DNA of 8,964 nucleotides, from NCBI GenBank assembly GCA_031278495.1, contig JAITKG010000140.1:1-8964 (forward strand). The letters run 5' to 3'. The position numbers were made by a program, and so were the translations under genes. The first letter of the stretch is position 1. Every line of letters starts with the position of its first letter. Of the stretch, positions 6,437-8,964 are shown one piece after another. The stretch comes from Prevotellaceae bacterium. GTDB taxonomy: Bacteria; Bacteroidota; Bacteroidia; Bacteroidales; UBA932. The notes under the pieces are model-generated. The model saw only the letters and a list, made by a program, of their open reading frames with translations. It was not told the DNA's origin and did not search any database.

Positions 6437-7522
6437 TCATTTCGGCGCTATCCGGTAAAGCAGTATGGCGACAACCGCATATAAAATATTCGGTACCCAC
6501 AATGCAATGGCGGGCGGCAGGAAACCGGCATGTACAAACATTTCACTGAAACGAAGGAAAAGGATATAGGAAAAACTTAATGCCAACCCGATGCCGATTT
6601 TTAATCCGATACCGCCGCGCACCTTGCGCGACGACAGCGACACGCCAATCAAGGTGAGGATAAATGCGGAAAACGGCACGGCTATACGGGTATTTTTTTG
6701 TATTAACGCATATTTGATGCTCTTGTCGCCGCGCTGTTTCAGCAATGCAATGTAGTTATTCAGTTCCGTATAGTCCATTGATTCGGTAAAGTTTTGGCGG
6801 CGTTTCAAATCCGCCGCATCCAGGTTAATGGTCATTTCCATTTCCTCGCCGCGTTCTATAGCTTCCCCCTCGTCCTGTAGCGTGCGTTTTACATACTTTG
6901 ACAGTTTCCAGGTTTTCTTTCCTTCGTCCCATTTTGCGCTGCCGGCAGAAATTTTCGACAGTAATTTATTGTCCGAAAAATTTTCGACGGAAAACTGCTG
7001 GGCGGTGTTATTCCACGTGATAAAGGATTCCATATACACAAATGTGCCGGTATCTACCTGAAAGTGCATATTCCTGTTGGAATTGTAAAACGGCGACACG
7101 ACATATTGTTCTTCAAACGCCAACCGTTTGGCATTCGCCGGCGGAATAACAAATAAATTCAATACCAGGCTGAGCGCGCAGATGAAAGCCGCAGAAATAA
7201 AATACGGGTACATCAACCGCCGGAAACTCATGCCGCCGGAAAGGATGGCAATAATTTCGCTGTGCGACGCCATCTGCGAAGTAAACAGGATAACGGTGAT
7301 AAACACAAACAGCGAACTGAACATATTGACGATATACGGAATGAAATTAAGGTAATAATCAAAAACGATTGCCCGCAGGGGCGCTTCTTTTTCCACGAAA
7401 TTTTGTATTTTTTCGCTGATGTCGAAAATGATTATCACCACTGCAATCAACGCCAGCGAAAACAGGTAAGTGCCTATGAATTTCCGGATAATATAACGGT
7501 CAAGAATAAGTGGTCGGAACAT
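6437..7522 (-). CDS. LptF/LptG-family LPS export permease
   Basis: A 361-residue inner-membrane protein of the YjgP/YjgQ family, normal in length. Six membrane segments are visible: about 14-33, 56-81 and 104-126, then a long periplasmic region (about 127-278), and 280-297, 305-328 and 338-357. The family's cytoplasmic loop is present as SEIIAILSGGMSFRRLMYP (88-106), which would contact the LptB ATPase. The periplasmic beta-jellyroll part contains FVYMESF (161-167) and SAKWDEGKKTW (195-205). LptF and LptG form a heterodimer that, with LptB and LptC, extracts lipopolysaccharide from the inner membrane. The single sequence looks more LptG-like, but assignment between the two is not secure. In Bacteroidales such a gene often follows tgt; here it has its own promoter and is preceded by a terminator and an unrelated gene. 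Confidence 0.9.
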   Translation of the reverse strand: MFRPLILDRYIIRKFIGTYLFSLALIAVVIIIFDISEKIQNFVEKEAPLRAIVFDYYLNFIPYIVNMFSSLFVFITVILFTSQMASHSEIIAILSGGMSFRRLMYPYFISAAFICALSLVLNLFVIPPANAKRLAFEEQYVVSPFYNSNRNMHFQVDTGTFVYMESFITWNNTAQQFSVENFSDNKLLSKISAGSAKWDEGKKTWKLSKYVKRTLQDEGEAIERGEEMEMTINLDAADLKRRQNFTESMDYTELNNYIALLKQRGDKSIKYALIQKNTRIAVPFSAFILTLIGVSLSSRKVRGGIGLKIGIGLALSFSYILFLRFSEMFVHAGFLPPAIALWVPNILYAVVAILLYRIAPK

Positions 7523-7542
7523 GGTATATATATTTTGCCGGA

Positions 7543-7550
7543 CAAAGATA
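7543..7550 (-). promoter_or_regulatory. Bacteroidota -7 promoter box for the LptF/LptG permease gene
   Basis: The minus strand reads TATCTTTG, an exact TAnnTTTG, 20 nt before the ATG at 7522. The spacing agrees with the thrS and yicC boxes. It probably drives the permease gene and perhaps the peptidase, nucleotidase and further minus-strand genes. No clear -33 TTTG is present at the expected distance. Confidence 0.6.
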
Positions 7551-7563
7551 CAAATAATGTGCC

Positions 7564-7606
7564 AATGGGACTAATTGTTTAATGGGACTAATCGGGCTGG
7601 CGCCGG
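7564..7606. repeat. Duplicated AATGGGACTAAT followed by a CTGGCG core
   Basis: AATGGGACTAAT occurs at 7564-7575 and again at 7581-7592, and is followed by GGGCTGGCGCCGG (7594-7606). The CTGGCG core and its position next to a short repeat echo the elements at 5042-5057 and 7735-7748. Confidence 0.45.
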
Positions 7607-7610
7607 AAAT

Positions 7611-7658
7611 GATTTAAAGATTTCAAGATTTAAAGATTCAAAGATTCAAAAATTTCAA
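7611..7658. repeat. 8-bp tandem repeat tract, six units
   Basis: Six consecutive octamers can be read: GATTTAAA, GATTTCAA, GATTTAAA, GATTCAAA, GATTCAAA and AATTTCAA. The last overlaps the base of the terminator hairpin. On the minus strand this tract gives the T-rich stretch after the hairpin. No gene is seen in the whole gap 7523-7779; it is filled by this tract, the hairpin and heptamers. Confidence 0.75.
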
Positions 7659-7704
7659 CAACGAACCGCCGGTGAGAAAACTTACCGGCGGTTCGTTGTT
7701 GCAC
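7653..7704 (-). terminator. Strong intrinsic terminator hairpin for the unknown gene at 7780-8445
   Basis: CAACAACGAACCGCCGGT at 7656-7673 is the exact reverse complement of 7684-7701. The stem extends inward by one G-U and two Watson-Crick pairs to an AAAA tetraloop (7677-7680), giving about 21 pairs. On the minus strand the stem is followed by AAATTTTTGAATC, a plausible U-rich tail. The plus strand also has GGTTTTT shortly after the stem, so it may act both ways. It lies about 78 nt past the stop of the unknown gene and separates that gene from the permease promoter. Confidence 0.75.
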
Positions 7705-7713
7705 CCGGTTTTT

Positions 7714-7772
7714 AGTGGAGAGTGGAGAGTTGCAGGCGCGCCAGCACTAACCACTAACCACTAACCACTAAC
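7714..7772. repeat. Two heptamer tracts flanking a GGCGCGCC core
   Basis: Two copies of AGTGGAG plus AGTTGCA (7714-7734) are followed by the 8-bp palindrome GGCGCGCC (7735-7742), AG, and four exact tandem copies of CACTAAC (7745-7772). The heptamers-core-heptamers layout parallels the element at 4965-5092, although the heptamer sequences differ. Confidence 0.8.
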
Positions 7773-7779
7773 CACAGCC

Positions 7780-8445
7780 CTACGGGATAATCGCGTTTTG
7801 AATTTCTGTCCAGGGACCTTTTGAGCCGGCGTTATTTTCCCAGCGGCCGGCAAAGTAAATTGTTTTGCCGCGGTCGTAGCCGGTGAAGGAGAGGCGCAGC
7901 GGCGTGTGGGTGGCAAATTCGCTGTGGGTTAATTCCGACCAGTCCACAGGGGCGGCGTCGGCAATGACCCAGCGGAATTCAAGCCCGTGGATGCCTTTTC
8001 CCTTGGCGTGTCCTGTTTCGTCTTTATTGCGGAAATGAAATTCCATTACTGCCGGCGCGGGCAGCGAGAAGGTCAGTTCCGGCTCGCCGGTGGGGTCGGG
8101 CGAGGGGGTGGGTTTCTTGTCGTGTACCGGCAGTCCCATTGCGATAAGGTCGTCGCCGGTTACCGACGGGTTGTGTTCCAAATGCCCTTGGATAAAGGGG
8201 CGCAGCACGGCTTCGAGGGCGGCGCGGGCTTCGTCCCGCTTTTTGATGGCGGCGGAAGTGCGCGTGTCGGGGTTTTCGGACACAGCCACTGCCGCATCGA
8301 ACGCTGCAATGAGCGGGTCTAAGGCGGCGACGGCGGCGATGGGAACATTCCACCGCGCGCAGTTAGCCGTTGCATACGCGTAAATAATGTGAACGAGGTT
8401 TTGGAATGCCAAAACGTTGGACGGAAGGTAATCATTTTTTGCCAT
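7780..8445 (-). CDS. Two-domain protein of unknown function (helical N-terminus, beta-sandwich-like C-terminus)
   Basis: A 221-residue protein without a signal peptide or membrane segment. Residues 1-105 are Ala-rich and look helical (MAKNDYLPSN, then FQNLVHIIYAYATANCARW and IKKRDEARAALEAVLRPFI). A Pro-rich linker (about 108-122, KPTPSPDPTG) leads to a beta-rich domain (123-221) with FHFRNKD, LEFRWVIADAAPVDWSELTH and KTIYFAGRWENNAGSKGPW; the pattern of aromatic and Arg-Trp-Glu-Asn strands recalls Ig/fibronectin-III-like folds. I recall similar MAKNDYLPSN...GPWSE proteins as uncharacterised proteins in Bacteroidota and gut metagenomes, but know of no function. By eye it is more GC-rich than its neighbours, suggesting a different origin. 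It has its own terminator, and the 21-bp palindrome array lies upstream. No -7 box is obvious. Confidence 0.75.
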   Translation of the reverse strand: MAKNDYLPSNVLAFQNLVHIIYAYATANCARWNVPIAAVAALDPLIAAFDAAVAVSENPDTRTSAAIKKRDEARAALEAVLRPFIQGHLEHNPSVTGDDLIAMGLPVHDKKPTPSPDPTGEPELTFSLPAPAVMEFHFRNKDETGHAKGKGIHGLEFRWVIADAAPVDWSELTHSEFATHTPLRLSFTGYDRGKTIYFAGRWENNAGSKGPWTEIQNAIIP

Positions 8446-8491
8446 AAGTTATGTTTTTTTAATGGGTTATTTTGCCTGTATTACAAAAATG

Positions 8492-8850
8492 GGTTTCCCC
8501 TGTGTGGACAGCGTATTTCCCTGTGGAAGAAAGGTTTTTTCCTGTGAAAACAAACCTTTTCCCCGCAGGGGAAAGGTTTTCCCCCACAGGGGAGAGGTCG
8601 TCCCCCACAGGGGAAAGGTTTTCCCCCACAGGGGAAAGGTTTTCCCCCACAGGGGAAAGGTTTTCCCCCACAGGGGAAAAGTTTTCCCCCACAGGGGAAA
8701 GGTTTCCCCCCACAGGGGAAAGGTCGTCCCCCACAGGGGAAAAGTTTTCCCCCACAGGGGAAAAGTTTCCCCCACAGGGGAAAGGTTTTCCCCCACAGGG
8801 GAAAAGTTGTGTTCCCTGCAAAAATATATATGCTGTGTGGGAAAAAGGTT
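8492..8850. repeat. Tandem array of 21-bp palindromic repeats
   Basis: The core at 8561-8810 contains 12 near-identical units of 21 bp (two of them 20 bp: 8561-8580 and 8749-8768). Each reads CCCCCACAGGGG and then AAAGGTTTT or a close variant, so that TTTTCCCC and GGGGAAAA face each other across a C-ACA centre: a small palindrome per unit. Variants include AAAAG for AAAGG (8665, 8728, 8749, 8790) and GTCGT ends (8581-8601 and 8707-8727). Decayed copies extend left to about 8492 and right to about 8850. There are no spacers, so it is not a CRISPR. The unit contains no stop codon in any of the six frames, which explains long open frames on the minus strand at 8459-8917 and 8467-8871. The array lies immediately upstream of the unknown minus-strand gene. 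No gene is supported in 8446-8964. Confidence 0.92.
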
Positions 8851-8873
8851 GCCGGCTATTAAAAACCCCAAAA

Positions 8874-8890
8874 ACCGGAAAGTTTCCGGT
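8874..8890. repeat. 17-bp near-perfect palindrome
   Basis: ACCGGAAAGTTTCCGGT is an 8-bp inverted repeat about a single central base at 8882. It lies between the array and the terminator. It could be a dimeric protein-binding site; with a one-base centre a tight hairpin is less likely. Confidence 0.5.
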
Positions 8891-8924
8891 GCGCGTGTGC
8901 ATTTTTTTTCCGCACAAAAACTGG

Positions 8925-8960
8925 AACAGGCGCCCGCCGATGGCTGCGGCGCCTGTTTTT
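8925..8960 (+). terminator. Intrinsic terminator at the right edge
   Basis: AACAGGCGCC (8925-8934) pairs perfectly with GGCGCCTGTT (8948-8957), and the plus strand continues into a T-run (8956-8960). The 13-nt loop can form an extra GCC/GGC mini-stem. The T-run favours termination of plus-strand transcription, yet no plus-strand gene is seen in this half of the window. Read on the minus strand the stem is followed by CCAGTTTTTG, so it might instead end a minus-strand gene beyond the edge. Confidence 0.65.
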
Positions 8961-8964
8961 ACCC

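Noticed and set aside
8561..8810. CRISPR array
   Set aside because: The units are contiguous with no unique spacers, and no cas genes are present.
8561..8810. Replication origin iterons or DnaA boxes
   Set aside because: The TTTTCCCCCACA pattern only loosely resembles TTATCCACA, and no replication gene or AT-rich unwinding region lies next to the array.
8561..8810. G-quadruplex-forming tract
   Set aside because: Runs of four or five G occur once per 21 bp, leaving loops of about 16-17 nt; hairpin pairing with the adjacent C-run is more likely.
8459..8917. Minus-strand open frames of 152 and 134 residues over the repeat array
   Set aside because: They exist because the 21-bp unit has no stop in any frame; both overlap in different frames, neither has a family match or a clear start signal, and one changes repeat phase internally.

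Overview
The window looks like a piece of a Bacteroidota chromosome, most likely from the order Bacteroidales and possibly an uncultured lineage. Three gene starts (thrS, yicC, lptG-like) each have a TAnnTTTG box, the Bacteroidota -7 element, 19-22 nt before the ATG, and none has a clear Shine-Dalgarno. The gene families also fit: an M64 'IgA' peptidase with signal peptide, a PD40/SPOR envelope protein, a YjjG-type HAD nucleotidase, an LptF/LptG permease and a HigA-type antitoxin. No database search was possible; all assignments come from reading the protein and DNA sequences.

Layout. At 1-95 (minus) lies the first 31 codons of threonyl-tRNA synthetase, diverging from a two-gene plus-strand unit: yicC (247-1128, endoribonuclease family) and a TrmH/SpoU 2'-O-methyltransferase (1175-1933). 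This pair converges on, and overlaps by 11 nt, a long minus-strand series. Read in transcription order from the right that series is an LptF/LptG permease (7522-6437), a secreted M64 metallopeptidase (6366-5095), a YjjG-like phosphatase (4956-4252), a HigA antitoxin relic that has lost most of its helix-turn-helix (4229-3933), and a secreted PD40 + double-SPOR protein (3863-1923). Further right are a strong hairpin terminator (about 7653-7704), a 221-residue protein of unknown function (8445-7780), a 21-bp-period palindromic repeat array (core 8561-8810) and a plus-strand intrinsic terminator at the end of the window.

How the genes relate. The left half handles RNA (tRNA charging, RNA decay, rRNA/tRNA methylation). 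The middle is mainly envelope biology: LPS export, a secreted protease and a peptidoglycan-binding lipid- or periplasm-facing protein, with a housekeeping nucleotidase and a dead antitoxin between them. The right 1.2 kb looks like accessory DNA.

The most unusual content is non-coding. (i) The 8.5-8.85 kb array has about 12 near-identical 21-bp units, each a small TTTTCCCC...GGGGAAAA palindrome, open in all six frames and ending just before the unknown gene. (ii) Nearly every intergenic gap carries its own tract of 7- or 8-bp tandem repeats, several of them next to a GC-rich core resembling CTGGCG/CTGACGG. The repeat sequence differs from gap to gap but the period and layout are shared, which suggests a common generating process or a genome-wide intergenic element. 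(iii) The HigA relic has what looks like a precise in-frame deletion of its DNA-binding helices and no HigB partner.
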